From: Antedon mediterranea
Lineage: Eukaryota; Echinodermata; Crinoidea; Comatulida; Antedonidae
Length of the DNA stretch: 64,000 nucleotides
Assembly: GCF_964355755.1 (NCBI RefSeq)
Contig: NC_092674.1
Location: 23,710,001-23,774,000 of the forward strand
Reading direction: 5' to 3'
The first letter of the stretch is position 1. Every line of letters begins with the position of its first letter. The position numbers and the translations under genes were made by a program. The notes beneath the pieces are model-generated. The model saw only the letters and a list, made by a program, of their open reading frames with translations, was not told the DNA's origin and did no database searches. Below are positions 11,241 through 22,700 of the stretch, one piece after another.

Positions 11241-13190
11241 TACGGTTAAACTTTTTATATTGTTCCTCATCTTCAAAATAGGAAACTTTTAAAACAAAGA
11301 GTTCATCATGTTATCTATTTATTAATTTTTGCTTTATACATTTATGAAATGAATTAAGCTAGTACGTCTACTACTAGCTCCTAGGCATATCATAGGCGCT
11401 TCATAATCAAATGACGGATTTTTAAAATAAAATGTCTTCTAGATCTTGCATAACATATGCGAAATTAACAATAGAAAAGAGGAAAGATCATGGCTTACTA
11501 GAACTACTGCACTAGCTAAGCACAGGTCAAAGACGGGGCCAATGTACCGTAGGCCTATGCCTCTCTACCACTACTGTAACGTACACAGTAACACGTAATC
11601 GTAGGAAGGTCCGGCCGGCCTGTGTGCCACGACCAGGATGATCACAAGCTCTACTTGGCACTTGGCAGGCCTAACTATTGTGCACTTACTACGCTTATTG
11701 GGGGACTGTATAAGCTTAAACGAGGGCCGTTCAAATGATCTATACAATACTTACCACTCTCAGTAAGCTATGACTGCAGGAACAGAAAAGATGACATTTT
11801 AAATGAAAATAAACCGTACACATATAACATTGCCTAGCAGCCTAACTCGAATTCCTAACTTGTTTTTCCCTCTTCCTCACAGCTGCATCGTCTGCAAAAA
11901 CTTCTTCAAACCCTCCGCTGATTGGTCAGAAAGAAAAAAAGTAGTTCGAACTTTTATAAAAGTAAGTTCTCCAAATTAGGCCGAACTATGGGGAGCTTGC
12001 TTAAATGTTTTGAATCCCGAATATGTCAAATCCGGTTTTTATATGTTTTTATTATTGTACGATCCCATTAAAAAATAATAATTTCAATTGGATCATCAAT
12101 TTCTCTATAAATTATTAGAGCGCCCTCATTCAAACAGAACACAATCATACTTTATAAGTCCGTACTAAGTTTAAATACATGTAAAATATTGTAATTAACA
12201 CGATTTTGTGAATTTCATTGTGATCAAAGATTATGTATTAAAATGCAATGCATAATCTGTGAGATAAATAAATAATAATGATGTTACCCCGTTTGAATGG
12301 AAGTTGAGATCCTGTTTTCAGGTAGCTTTTTATGTAGGCCTACGCGTATTTTTTTTAAAACGTAGGAACGAATGCTTTTATTGAAATTCTCATGTTGTAC
12401 TAGAGTCTAAATTTTATTCAATTTATATTATTTTTCTAAAAAAATTTAAAGTACTATGAAATCAGTATTAGTGGTTGCATAATCAATAGAGTTCACCCAT
12501 GAATCGAGAAAAAAAAACCAACACACTCATTTGCATTATTCAAAGATAGCGTTCGCTTGTAAACACTCAGATGTAAGACATCGCAGATGTTTTTTCTCTT
12601 TTCCAATTAGCTGGTAATTAATTTTCAAAATCCATTAGATACACTATTATCTCGCAATAAACTGCTCGTTGCCCGGGACTCGTTGTGTGTCGTTTTATCG
12701 CGTCATCTTTGCGACGGTACGCGTTACAATCATCATGCTCACTAATACCGCTGTACACGGATAAGACTTTCGTCATCAGATCTTCTTAACACGATCATAT
12801 TTTGAAATCGATCTGGTATCTAAAGAGTAAATATACAGTTTCTTGCCGTACCATAAATGCACGATACGTGGAATGAATCTAAGTCGTGTTTGTAATGCTG
12901 GTTTATGGATTTATACTGCACTGGCCATTAAGCTATTAAAATATAATTAATAGTCGAGTATAATTTTAGAGATAAGTTCTATCGTCTCCTTGGCCGATGG
13001 AAACTCAGCTGTCAATTATCAAATAGACGTGTAGTGTAGTATTTGCCTAATAAATGCAGAATTATAAATATAATTTAGAACTTTGTAAGTGATGCACTGG
13101 TTGTGGTAGCGAAACGGCATTGGAACGCTCATTATTATTGTTGCTTTTATTTTGAAAATCAAACGATTGGTAACTGGTTGAGCGGACGTT
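11241..13190. other. Intergenic, divergent receptors 4 and 5
   Basis: AT-rich sequence with a less AT-rich patch at about 11540-11700. No gene, RNA or repeat array is recognised. It presumably contains the promoter of receptor 5. Confidence 0.5.
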
Positions 13191-14354
13191 ATGGGCACTG
13201 TGTTATTCACAAACACGTGTAGTGTGGAAATGACTCTTTGTATTGGGGATTGCTATACATTCAAAAATCTGACAGAGAGCAACGAATATTCGAATTGGGA
13301 GACAATATGTGTTTGCTACGTGTTTCCAGTTATAATGTCCGTTGGCGTCATTACGAACATTTCATTCATGTTCGTGTCATATCGTATCTCATATCTTCAC
13401 ACTGCTGTAAATAATTTCCTTATAAATTTATCAATAGCAGATATTATATTCTTACTAATAGCAGTGGGAGAAAAACTAAACAGCTATTACGAGTTAGATG
13501 TGAACATCCACTCTGGGAAGAAGACATTCCTTGGATGTACCGTAACGTCAATATTGAAGAACTCTTCTTCTTTCACGGCTCAAATCTTAGTTACTTTAAT
13601 CGCATTGGAACGATATAGAGTCATATGTTACCCCATCAGAGCTTACACAATACACTCTAGGGTAAGGGTTAGAAGACAGAACTTCGGCTCTTGGGTCATC
13701 GCGGTGCTTCTCTCTGCCTCGATGTCACCAGCCGTCGGTAAAGAAGAATCCTATTGTGGGGTATGGCCTGTGAAGGATGGCGAATTTGTCGTCATTGATA
13801 TATGTGGCAGTGTGAACAAGGGTTTTGTGATCTATTATGAATTTATACAAACAGTTCCTTTCTTTATCGCCTGGACTATTACCAGCATAACGCATATTCT
13901 GATTGTCATAGGCCTGAAGAAGAGCAATTCCGATTCACGTCTACACCCTAAAGGATCCAAAGCGTTAACTAGAGCCGGGAACCAGATTACAGCAATGCTA
14001 TTAATAAACGGCGTAACATTTTTTTTGCTTTTGGCACCGTTCCAAATAACATCATTAATGGCGATGATAAAGCATACTATTGGTGATTACAACAGCGATG
14101 ATCCATCGGAAAATCATACTTTTCTTAATATAGGTAGACTGCTGTTGTACATGAACGCTGCCATTAATCCAATAATATACGTAATAGTGAACCAGCGGTA
14201 TCGTAATGCGTACGTGTTGGTGTTCTGGCGATGTCGTCGCCAAGACGATGACGAAATCGCAGGGGGAAGACCGCATAGCCGACAGGATGTAAACTGTACA
14301 TTTTTAAACATGAAAGATGGTTTTAATCGTCAACAATTTGACACATATTTGTGA
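13191..14354 (+). CDS. Class A GPCR, divergent (receptor 5)
   Basis: Intronless rhodopsin-class receptor of 387 residues from the first Met; Met14 (base 13230) is another possible start. N-glycosylation site NLT at 26. TM1 has Asn56 (VITN), TM2 SIAD (Asp84), Cys116 before TM3, ERY at 140-142 with VICYP, loop-2 Cys189, TM5 at about 211-240, TM6 ending LLLAPF (282-284) and NPIIY at 306-310. The tail has a basic/acidic cluster (RCRRQDDDE). It shares the APF version of TM6 with the other cluster members but is clearly more distant. The stop codon overlaps an AATAAA (14354-14359). The ligand is unknown; it may be peptide-like. Confidence 0.94.
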   Translation: MGTVLFTNTCSVEMTLCIGDCYTFKNLTESNEYSNWETICVCYVFPVIMSVGVITNISFMFVSYRISYLHTAVNNFLINLSIADIIFLLIAVGEKLNSYYELDVNIHSGKKTFLGCTVTSILKNSSSFTAQILVTLIALERYRVICYPIRAYTIHSRVRVRRQNFGSWVIAVLLSASMSPAVGKEESYCGVWPVKDGEFVVIDICGSVNKGFVIYYEFIQTVPFFIAWTITSITHILIVIGLKKSNSDSRLHPKGSKALTRAGNQITAMLLINGVTFFLLLAPFQITSLMAMIKHTIGDYNSDDPSENHTFLNIGRLLLYMNAAINPIIYVIVNQRYRNAYVLVFWRCRRQDDDEIAGGRPHSRQDVNCTFLNMKDGFNRQQFDTYL

Positions 14355-16143
14355 ATAAACATAAATGAATACTGTACCGTATAATACACATCAAGTATGG
14401 GTGTAGTAACATATTAACATAAGAACACAAATAAATTAGCATAAACCAACAGGTGATACTCATAATAGCTATGATTCTCTATGCAATATTTTGCACTCTG
14501 ATTTTAACTAAATCGACTGTATATGCCTATAATATGTATCCTACCTAGAAAATGTAAAGTACGAGAGTGATGCGAGCAGATCTATAGGCAATAGCATAAC
14601 GTAGTTTTGATGACGCAGGGCCCTCCTAAAAAGACAAACCGAACGACTATACTATTAGAACGTTTTTCATGGGATAACAAAATACCTCCCACGGACATGT
14701 AGTGTATAATCGTCGATCGCCAGCATGAATTTATTTCAGCCGCAAGAACGCGAAACCCTGCCTAGGTCGTCTTGGGCCGATGGTTTTTAGACAAACAATG
14801 AACTTTCGGTTCGAACATGCAATGAACCGTGACGTTCTTTCTATTATGTCATAATTATTCTTATGAATTATTCATGATTTCCTTAACCTCATAGGAAAAA
14901 AATGCTGACGGGAGGTCAAAATACTGTGCAGAATATCAATCAATAAAACGCAATTAAAATGAATATTGTATTTTTGTTTCTGTTCTGCAGTTCCAGTTAC
15001 ATAAAGTATTACAAGTTATATCTCGCTTCCATGTAATCGGGTGGGTAAATTTTTATAGATCTATTTAGCCTATTCCTATTTATGCTTAACTGTTGAAATT
15101 GTTGGGCCTGTACAGACTTAGTGATTCATAGGCACAGTTATCTTAGTTGGTCGAATCAACTTAGTTGATTGAATTTGGATCACAGAGTTAACAACATTGA
15201 ATTAATTGCATTACTTTAATATAGAGTAAAAGTTCTACTACGATTATCAAAACTAATGACGCTTTTTATCTTTGGAAAACTATGTAAATACAAGAGAATG
15301 TTTGCAATTATAGAATCATGAGATAAGTATGTGTACTTAACCATTATAAGTATTTTAAAAATAAAATTATCAAACAGGTAACGTGAAATGCATGTGAACA
15401 TTCGGTATGATATTCGGTATGTGTAATTCATTTAAATGAAATGTTCCCTCTCTGTTAAACCAAAACTAGCAACAAAAGTCTAACTTCAATTGCTTACATC
15501 AAATAAACTGTGTGTGAAACAAGGCCATATACATGGCTGCAGTCGCGTGCTCAAGTTAGTGTTTAACGACCTGCCAACCGACATAGTGAGCTGTAGAGAC
15601 GCGTTACACGCAACTAAAAAATAAACGCGAATTGATGACGCAGTACCAGTAGGCCAATATATATTAAATCTATTCATAGATTTTAAGTAGTCATTTAAAA
15701 TCGATCGTGAGAGGTTCTTTCATAGAATTTCCGACAAGCGTGTTTTACAGTATTCCACTAGTTTACCAATCGTTGAAACTTTTAATATGACAACATATCG
15801 TTATTATTATATTTATTCAATTCTATTAGATAGTGGTTTCTTGTTGTAATGTAAACTTAAACGAGCATCACATCTTCAAGTTTTATTAGGACGGACTGTG
15901 TACATAACGCTGGCGATCTCGGAAAACGTGCGTTCTTGAAACTCGAGAAAAACGAAAACGCATTTACTCGAGATGCACATACGTGGTAATTAATTGAAGA
16001 GCGAGTGGGTTTATTATTTTCACAGCATTACGGTGTATGCCGACAAACAAGAACGAACAAACAAACCACATAGCTACCAATTTCGACAGCTGTTAAAAAT
16101 CGGTTGATAAGCTGATGATAAAGCGAATTTATTCCGACATTCT
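14355..16143. other. Intergenic, receptor 5 to receptor 6
   Basis: AT-rich. It includes AATAAA signals just after receptor 5 and a dispersed repeat at 15516-15632 that recurs at 18886-19006. No gene is recognised. Confidence 0.55.
15516..15632. repeat. Dispersed repeat family E, copy 1
   Basis: Shares aaggccatatacatg, ctgcagtcg, accgacatagtgagctgtag and cgcgac/caactaaaaa with 18886-19006 in the same orientation, so the two copies flank receptor 6. No coding capacity. Confidence 0.65.
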
Positions 16144-17095
16144 TCATTCGAAGTATTGGTGAAGTATTCTACTTTGCATTTCTTGAAACAAAAAAGTACC
16201 GAAGCAATCTAATAATACTACAGTGTCACTAATTAGGCCTCTATACGCAATTCCTGTTTTTAAGAAGGTTTTTTTTTTATTATTATTTTCGGGTAGGCCT
16301 AAATGCGTTACCGATGCAATATTGAAAACCTGAGTTTGTGAATGAAGGTTGGAAAGAAGACGTTTTGGTGAATCCATAATAGTGGACGTGAAGTATTCTT
16401 TTTTGGATTTCCTGAGGTACCGTAACATTATACCATGGACCTATCATTTATAGGTCCATGATTATACTACTACTACATATTACAACTAATTATATATGTA
16501 ATTCCTGAAGCTTGTTTTAAGAATGTTTCTTTGCGGTAGTTATACAAGACGTTTGGTGAATTTATAATAGTGGACGTGAAGTATTCTATTTTGGATTTCC
16601 TGAACCAAAGGTACCGCAAAATTATACTAATACTACATAATTATTACAACTAACTATACGTAATTCCTGAAACTTAAGAATGTTTCTTTGCGGTAGTTAT
16701 ACAAGACGTTTGGTGAATCTATAATAGTGGACGTGAAGTATTCTATTTTGGATTTCCTGAACCAAAGGTACCGCAAAATTATACTAATACTACATAATTA
16801 TTACAACTAATTATATATACGTAATTCCTGAAACTTAAGAAGGTTTCTTTCCGGGTAAATACGTTACCGTTATAGTTATACAAAACGTTTGGTGAATCCT
16901 TAATAGTAGACATGAAGTATTTTATTAGATCCTGAACCAACGATACAGCAACAGTGTACTTCTACTACTATTAAAACTAATATATACGTAATTTCTGAAA
17001 CTTATTTTATGAATTTTTCTTTGTGGGTAAATGCCTACAATAAAAATTTAAGTTTGTTGATATTTGGAAACAGGACGTTTGGTCAACCCATGCTT
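16144..17095. repeat. ~160-bp tandem array directly upstream of receptor 6
   Basis: Five to six copies of a unit of about 160 bp with landmarks gacgtttggtgaat, aatagtggacgtgaagtatt, ttggatttcctgaa, ggtaccg, attatactaatactac and tacgtaattcctgaaactt. The two central copies (about 16519-16835) are nearly identical and the outer ones degenerate. The array ends about 27 bp before the receptor 6 start codon, so it probably forms its 5' UTR or proximal promoter. Confidence 0.85.
16427..16467. mobile_element. Palindromic insertion in one array copy
   Basis: One copy of the array carries an extra perfect palindrome with 11-bp arms (catggacctat / ataggtccatg) and a 5-base loop at 16434-16460, bounded on both sides by attatac. 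The neighbouring copies have a single uninterrupted attatac there. It looks like a tiny foldback insertion with a 7-bp duplication. Confidence 0.5.
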
Positions 17096-17121
17096 TCATC
17101 ATCCGACTACACATTGCAGTA

Positions 17122-18306
17122 ATGGAAATATACCAAGAAGTATTGTCGACCGAGCTAATTAGAGACTCGAGTATATTCAATTATACGGATGTCGCTAGTT
17201 TTTGTATCGACAGAAATTTTACTTATACTCCATCTTATTTGTATACAAACTTTGAGACTGTAAACATACTAATCATTTTACCGTTACTACTTTTTCTGGC
17301 AATTCTTACAAACTTGGTGTTTATCATCGTTGTTGCGCGTGCACCTCGCATGCGCACGACAACAAATATTTATCTTGTGTCGTTAGCTTTAGCAGATCTT
17401 TTGTATACAATAATTGGAATTACGGAGAAGCTCCACGCGTATATAAGATCGCCAATTTACTTTGACAGTGCATATTCTTTAGACTTATGGTGCGCAGTTA
17501 TGCCTTTGTTGAAGAACGCAGGACTTTTTGCGTCGATGTTCCTGGTGACTGTGTTCTCTTACGAGAGATATGAAGCAGTCTGTCATCCTCTTACAAAACA
17601 TAGCCTCAGTTCCAAACGACGCGCACTCAAACACATTACGATTGCTTGTGTTTTGGCGCTAATACTTGCCGCCACAACTGTTCCAGCATTCGCAAATAGA
17701 GTCGTTGCCTGTCTGAAGAAACTTGCAGAAGACGAACACTCTGATATTCCAGACACGATAATTTTATGCACACCGGTAAAGCAACGGTTCGAACTTTACA
17801 ATGATTTCGTCCAGACTCTTCCGTTTTTTCTTGTTATGATATTCAGTAACGCTGCGTACGTTTTGATTATAATAGAAATTCGAGGAAGCGCAAGAGATGC
17901 GAAACTAAAACGTGCGGATTCAAGTCGAGTTATTCAAGAAAGCATCAACATCACAAGGATGCTGATTGTAAATGGTGTCGTGTTCTTTATCCTAATGGCA
18001 CCATTTCACATTTTATCTTTAAGTGGAGTGATCAGTTCCATAATCACGGGTGAGTACCTTCTATCGGAAGAGGCATTTAGATGGATTATACAGGTCGTTC
18101 GGGTGCTTGCATACTGTAACGCTGTCGTGGATCCGGTGATCTACAGCGCCGTTAATCCGTCGTATAGAAAAGCCATGTACCAAGTCATTTGCTCGCTACA
18201 TATACTGAGAAGGAAAAGGTCGAATAGCTTTGGCACTTACTCGATGTCATACCTTCTGACAGAGCGCGACAGAAGACCTTCAAATGTGAACGAAACTATA
18301 ACCTAA
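17122..18306 (+). CDS. Class A GPCR, divergent (receptor 6)
   Basis: Intronless rhodopsin-class receptor of 394 residues. N-glycosylation sites at Asn20 (NYT) and Asn32 (NFT). TM1 has Asn64 (ILTN), TM2 SLALAD (Asp92), Cys124 before TM3, ERY at 148-150 followed by EAVCHPL, loop-2 Cys187 and Cys206, TM5 at about 210-237, TM6 at 277-299 with LMAPF (293-295), and TM7 DPVIY (337-341) in place of NPxxY, a common variant. Helix 8 and tail are strongly basic (LRRKRS). The start is the first Met after the tandem array and gives a normal-length N-terminus. It lies with receptor 5 in the more divergent half of the cluster. The ligand is unknown. Confidence 0.94.
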   Translation: MEIYQEVLSTELIRDSSIFNYTDVASFCIDRNFTYTPSYLYTNFETVNILIILPLLLFLAILTNLVFIIVVARAPRMRTTTNIYLVSLALADLLYTIIGITEKLHAYIRSPIYFDSAYSLDLWCAVMPLLKNAGLFASMFLVTVFSYERYEAVCHPLTKHSLSSKRRALKHITIACVLALILAATTVPAFANRVVACLKKLAEDEHSDIPDTIILCTPVKQRFELYNDFVQTLPFFLVMIFSNAAYVLIIIEIRGSARDAKLKRADSSRVIQESINITRMLIVNGVVFFILMAPFHILSLSGVISSIITGEYLLSEEAFRWIIQVVRVLAYCNAVVDPVIYSAVNPSYRKAMYQVICSLHILRRKRSNSFGTYSMSYLLTERDRRPSNVNETIT

Positions 18307-18394
18307 ACAGCGGACACATCCAGATGATCTCAATCATCGTTGGCTCTTAATGGATACGAGTTCTTCACTCATTTTGACATAGCTGTTGGATGTA

Positions 18395-18600
18395 TCTGTG
18401 CACCGGAGTAGGCTAACCCCCTACTCTTCCGTATATGTACTAGGTTATAATTATATGTAAACGATATTGATTGGTGTACACCGGACCTTCAGTTTAAAGT
18501 CCTTATCCGAGTTTGTTTTATCACCACGAACTATGGCCGAGGAGAGTATATTCCTAATAATAATTATAGCTATGATTCACGGCGCCCTGTCTTAACCGCT
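18395..18600. repeat. Dispersed repeat family F, copy 1
   Basis: Diverged member of a family also seen at 44410-44640 (opposite orientation), 53990-54215 and 55575-55800. Shared landmarks are cctactcgtctcga, atgtactaggtt, acaggacctacg, tagtccttatcc and gaagacttgtt. Non-coding. Confidence 0.5.
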
Positions 18601-18603
18601 TGG

Positions 18604-18677
18604 TGGACACTCGCAGTACTGGACACTCGCAGTACTGGACACTCGCAGTACTGGACACTCGCAGTACTGGACACTCG
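18604..18677. repeat. 16-bp tandem repeat
   Basis: Four perfect copies of tggacactcgcagtac and a partial fifth. Confidence 0.95.
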
Positions 18678-18885
18678 ACCTAAATAAAAATACCCCTGAA
18701 ATGTCAATTCACATCATAAACTACAGTATTAGGATTTTTTCACTTATCGGAAAACGATAGGATGGGTCGAACAGAGAAATGCAAAATTGAAAAAATACAT
18801 TGACTATGATAAATCGATTGCGTGCATTTTAAGACGATTTATAAATCTCTGTAATAGACTTCTAAACGAACAATACAAAATGAAT

Positions 18886-19006
18886 TCTAAACAAGGCCAT
18901 ATACATGACTGCAGTCGTGTGCTCAAATTTGAGTTAGTGTTGACCGACCGACCAACCGACCGACATAGTGAGCTGTAGAGTCGCATTTGCACGCGACTAA
19001 AAAACG
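18886..19006. repeat. Dispersed repeat family E, copy 2
   Basis: Same orientation and landmarks as 15516-15632, with an expanded gaccgaccgaccaaccgacc stretch at about 18943-18965. Confidence 0.65.
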
Positions 19007-19526
19007 ACGCATGTTATAATGTCAAAAAACCCCTTATTTCATGTTTTTTTCTTTGTGATTATATTTTGTTTTCCAAATGGTCTTACGACTACAGACAATT
19101 ATTTGTCCCTGTAACAATGTAAATATTGATATTGCTGAATAAATGTGAATTTGAAAAAACATCAGGACGTTTGTTTGAAGTAGTGGTACTTTACCAGAAA
19201 TAAATATTTAAGCTATTTTTTTTTATTATACAACTGTGTAAAGGCATAATTAATAATTTACTCGGATTTAAGAACTTTTGACCAAATCGAATATGGGAGA
19301 GGGGTTGAATATTGAATGTGTATGTTTTGTTCATTATTTATTTTATAGGCCTATATCTTTTGTTACGTCAAATTGCATCAACTAGACTTATAAATATGTA
19401 GTAAATTATAATATACGTATATATACCAATTGAATTGTATTACGAAGTATTTATTTTTAAAATGTTTGTTTGTATATGTATATTTTGGTCTTGCAATAAA
19501 ATAAAAATGATCTCAGTGTAAGAACA

Positions 19527-19652
19527 TTAAGGCCAATTTACACAGACGAGCGGTAACGGTAAACGGAATACAAAAATATAGAATCTTATCTCTTATGACC
19601 ATTTACACAAATCGCAGAGCGCTACCGTTCGTCTGTGGAAATTGACCTTTAA
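19527..19652. mobile_element. MITE family C, copy 1
   Basis: Terminal inverted sequences ggccaatttacacagac and cgtctgtggaaattgacc inside TTAA ends. Related to 21096-21284 and 40736-40955. Non-autonomous foldback element. Confidence 0.75.
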
Positions 19653-19654
19653 CC

Positions 19655-19660
19655 TTTATT
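19655..19660 (-). promoter_or_regulatory. Poly(A) signal of the fusion gene
   Basis: AATAAA on the minus strand about 95 bases after the TAG stop at 19752-19754. It is the nearest canonical signal. Confidence 0.6.
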
Positions 19661-19751
19661 GATAACATTGTAACATACATAATAATAGCTAATAAATGTC
19701 AATTCAATTCAAATTCTATCCATTGCATCTTTTCAGCAAATCATAAGGATA

Positions 19752-22700
19752 CTATAAATCATCATCCTCTTCTTCAACTAATCTTCTACTAGACTCCAAT
19801 CCTGTTTTTCTTTTAGACATTAGTGGTTTCATTGCTGTTGCTAGACTCTGGTACAGTCGTGGAAACAGAAGCTCTTGTGTTGCTAATAGTTGCTTTGTTC
19901 GATGTCTTTCCTGAAAAATTCAAACAATGAAATGATTTATAATCTTTAAATTGTCCAAACCTACAGAATTTCTCTAAAATTACGAGCATTCCAGGTCATG
20001 GAAACAACCATTGTTTTCAGAAAAGTATCCTTTTCTTAAACTGAACATACAGTAGAACTATATACATATCCAAAAAGTCTGACTCCACAAACTTAGTCCA
20101 TAAGAAGTTCATCATAATTGAGAACAAGGTCTATGTAGGAAAGGGGGAAAAACAGGTCCTCCAAAAATATTCCGCAGAAACTACTTCCTAGAAATATCTC
20201 CTCTTTTTTTCAGAAGTAGTAATTTAAATCTGTATTATGCTGTTAATTGGGACATCATACCCCTTATGAATAGTAGCGAGATCTTCCTGGTAGTGAACTA
20301 GAAAGATTCTACAAGCTTTCCTCAAAGCTCTATCTACATTATCAAACTTTAAGTGATAAAAAAATTGCTCATATATGGATATGCTGACGTCATATCTCTA
20401 TCATATTTAGGAACATCACACTTTTTTTTTGTCAGTTTAATAGTGTAAAGCTTTACTCTTTCCACAAACAACTGTAAATTCATCAGGTATTACCTATCTC
20501 CCACCAGTAACAAATACATAAAGAGGATTATATACCTTTGGAGCCTCGAAGCAAGCTGGGCAATTCTCAGCAATGACTGGCAAACGCATCTACGTAAACA
20601 AATAAACTGTTTCATTAAATGTAGTTTTGATTTTAACATTATTGTTATTCAGTTTATACAGTAGAACTCCTATTCAAGGGACACTTTTGGGGCTCAAAAA
20701 GGTGTCTTCTAAATAGAAGTTGAAAGTAGTGTTAAAAATAGATTTCCCGTCTTGTCCCCTGAATAGGGCTCTACTGTATCTATCAAAATATATTGTGACA
20801 AAATAAAATATTTATTAAAAGTTGGTGCACCAAGGCTCAAAACTGACTAAATTATAACATTTTTCTACAACTATTCTAAAAACGTGACAATACCTCTTTA
20901 GCAAAGTCTCTGAGATCTTTTTCTCTGACATATACAAATGGTCTGATGACTCTTAAATCACCTTCTCTATAAAAAAAAAAGAGAACAATTGTATTATTTG
21001 TTTATAACTACAATAACACTTTTGTACTCTCTCTTCAATTAGTTTGATTTAAAAGTCTATTTTCCTGTGACTTACACACCGGATTACAACATGCATTAAG
21101 GCCAATTAACACAGAAGAACGGTAACAGCAATAAAAATATAGAATCTATGTTATTCCTTGTGACCATTTACACACAACGTGGAGCGGGCAGGTAGTTTCC
21201 GCTCAGGATACAGATTCTACATGGGACAAGTTACACGGTTTTCCACTTACAGTTACTGCTTGTCTGTGTAAATTGGCCTTTTAACGTTTTCTCGCTTCTG
21301 AACTGTGTTGTAAATCAAACTTACTTTACAATATAGTTGGCTTTCATCGTTCTCATAAGGCCATTGTGAAAAACAGACATAAAAAAGCTGAAATAAAAAC
21401 ACACTACACTTTAGAATAATTATTTTAAAAAAATGTACTTAAGACAAGATTATTTTAAATTGGACGTATCAACAATGTTTCATTAGATATCATACCTCTC
21501 AGCTAAATCATCTAGATGCTGACCCATTGCAAGTACATTGTAGTTCTCACGTCTTGCGGCCGCGTAAATTCTACCACGTTTCATTCGTGAACAAAAACTA
21601 CATATTGATGTGCATTCAGGAAGTGAAGCTGCTTGTTCCATTATACCTGTATGAGACACAAAATTTAGTTCATTGACACTTTTGGGGGAGAAATTGAGAA
21701 TGGAAATTACATATTTTTAAATATTTTTATAGATTTTTGCCCAGTAGTAATTGTTTAGCAATACTATAAATTATATGTCATGTCATAAATCAGAAATAAA
21801 TCATATTTCAATTCAAACATGTTTATTTTTGTTTAGGCCTAATAAGCCAATCAAATTATTATTATACTTGCATTGTTCTTCATAAAAATATGGCACCCTC
21901 AGTTCTGATAGGTAACCTTTCAATGGGCTTGGGTCATAGGTCGATGTTTGTGGATCAACTGTGACTGCACCAAGTTCAAATGCTATATTCTAAAATTAAA
22001 ATTAAAGAATTTGAACAGATCTTATTTTTAACTAAATCTAAGAATATAAATACAGATTTTGTGATTAAAATACATTGTTTAAAGATTTTTTATCTAAACA
22101 TACAGATAACGCTAATTTTTTTCAAGCAACAATTTAAAGAAAATTAGTTTAGTCAAAGGTCGACATGGGTGCTTTTAAGTAAATAGTTCCTTTTATCTGA
22201 AATGAGTTGCTTTCAACATAAGCCTGCCAGATGTTTTCCATCAACAAACCTAAAGTGTTACAAATTGCTATCTCGTAGTTATACTTACTTTTTTCTTCGC
22301 ATAATATTGATATTGTTTTAGCGCATGTAGCAGAGACAAACTGTCCTTCCCACCAGATAAACAAACAAGTACTTTGTCACCATCGTGTATCATGTCATAT
22401 TCCTCAAGAGCCTAGAAAGATTTAATTAAAATGATGACGAGTTTTTCAAATAATTGACTTGTCATTACACAACCTTAACCTCTGTCTACACTATCAATCT
22501 AGTTTGACAAACAACTGTGATATGTCCATATATATAAATGGTGACATCATATCACTACCATACTTAGGCAAGACACTTACGTTTGTCTCTCTCCACTCAG
22601 GTGTACATGGGTTGCTGATTACTAGCTGCATAATTATGGCAGCTGCCCATACGTGTTTGATCTAATGGCCAGAGTAATAATGTGAAGCGCTTAGAAGCAT

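Larger units (their letters stand above)
18307..19751. other. Intergenic, receptor 6 to fusion gene (convergent)
   Basis: Contains a family F repeat (about 18395-18600), a 16-bp tandem repeat (18604-18677), a family E repeat (18886-19006) and a family C MITE (19527-19652). The 3' ends of receptor 6 and of the minus-strand fusion gene lie here; AATAAA for the latter is at 19655-19660 on the minus strand. Confidence 0.6.
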
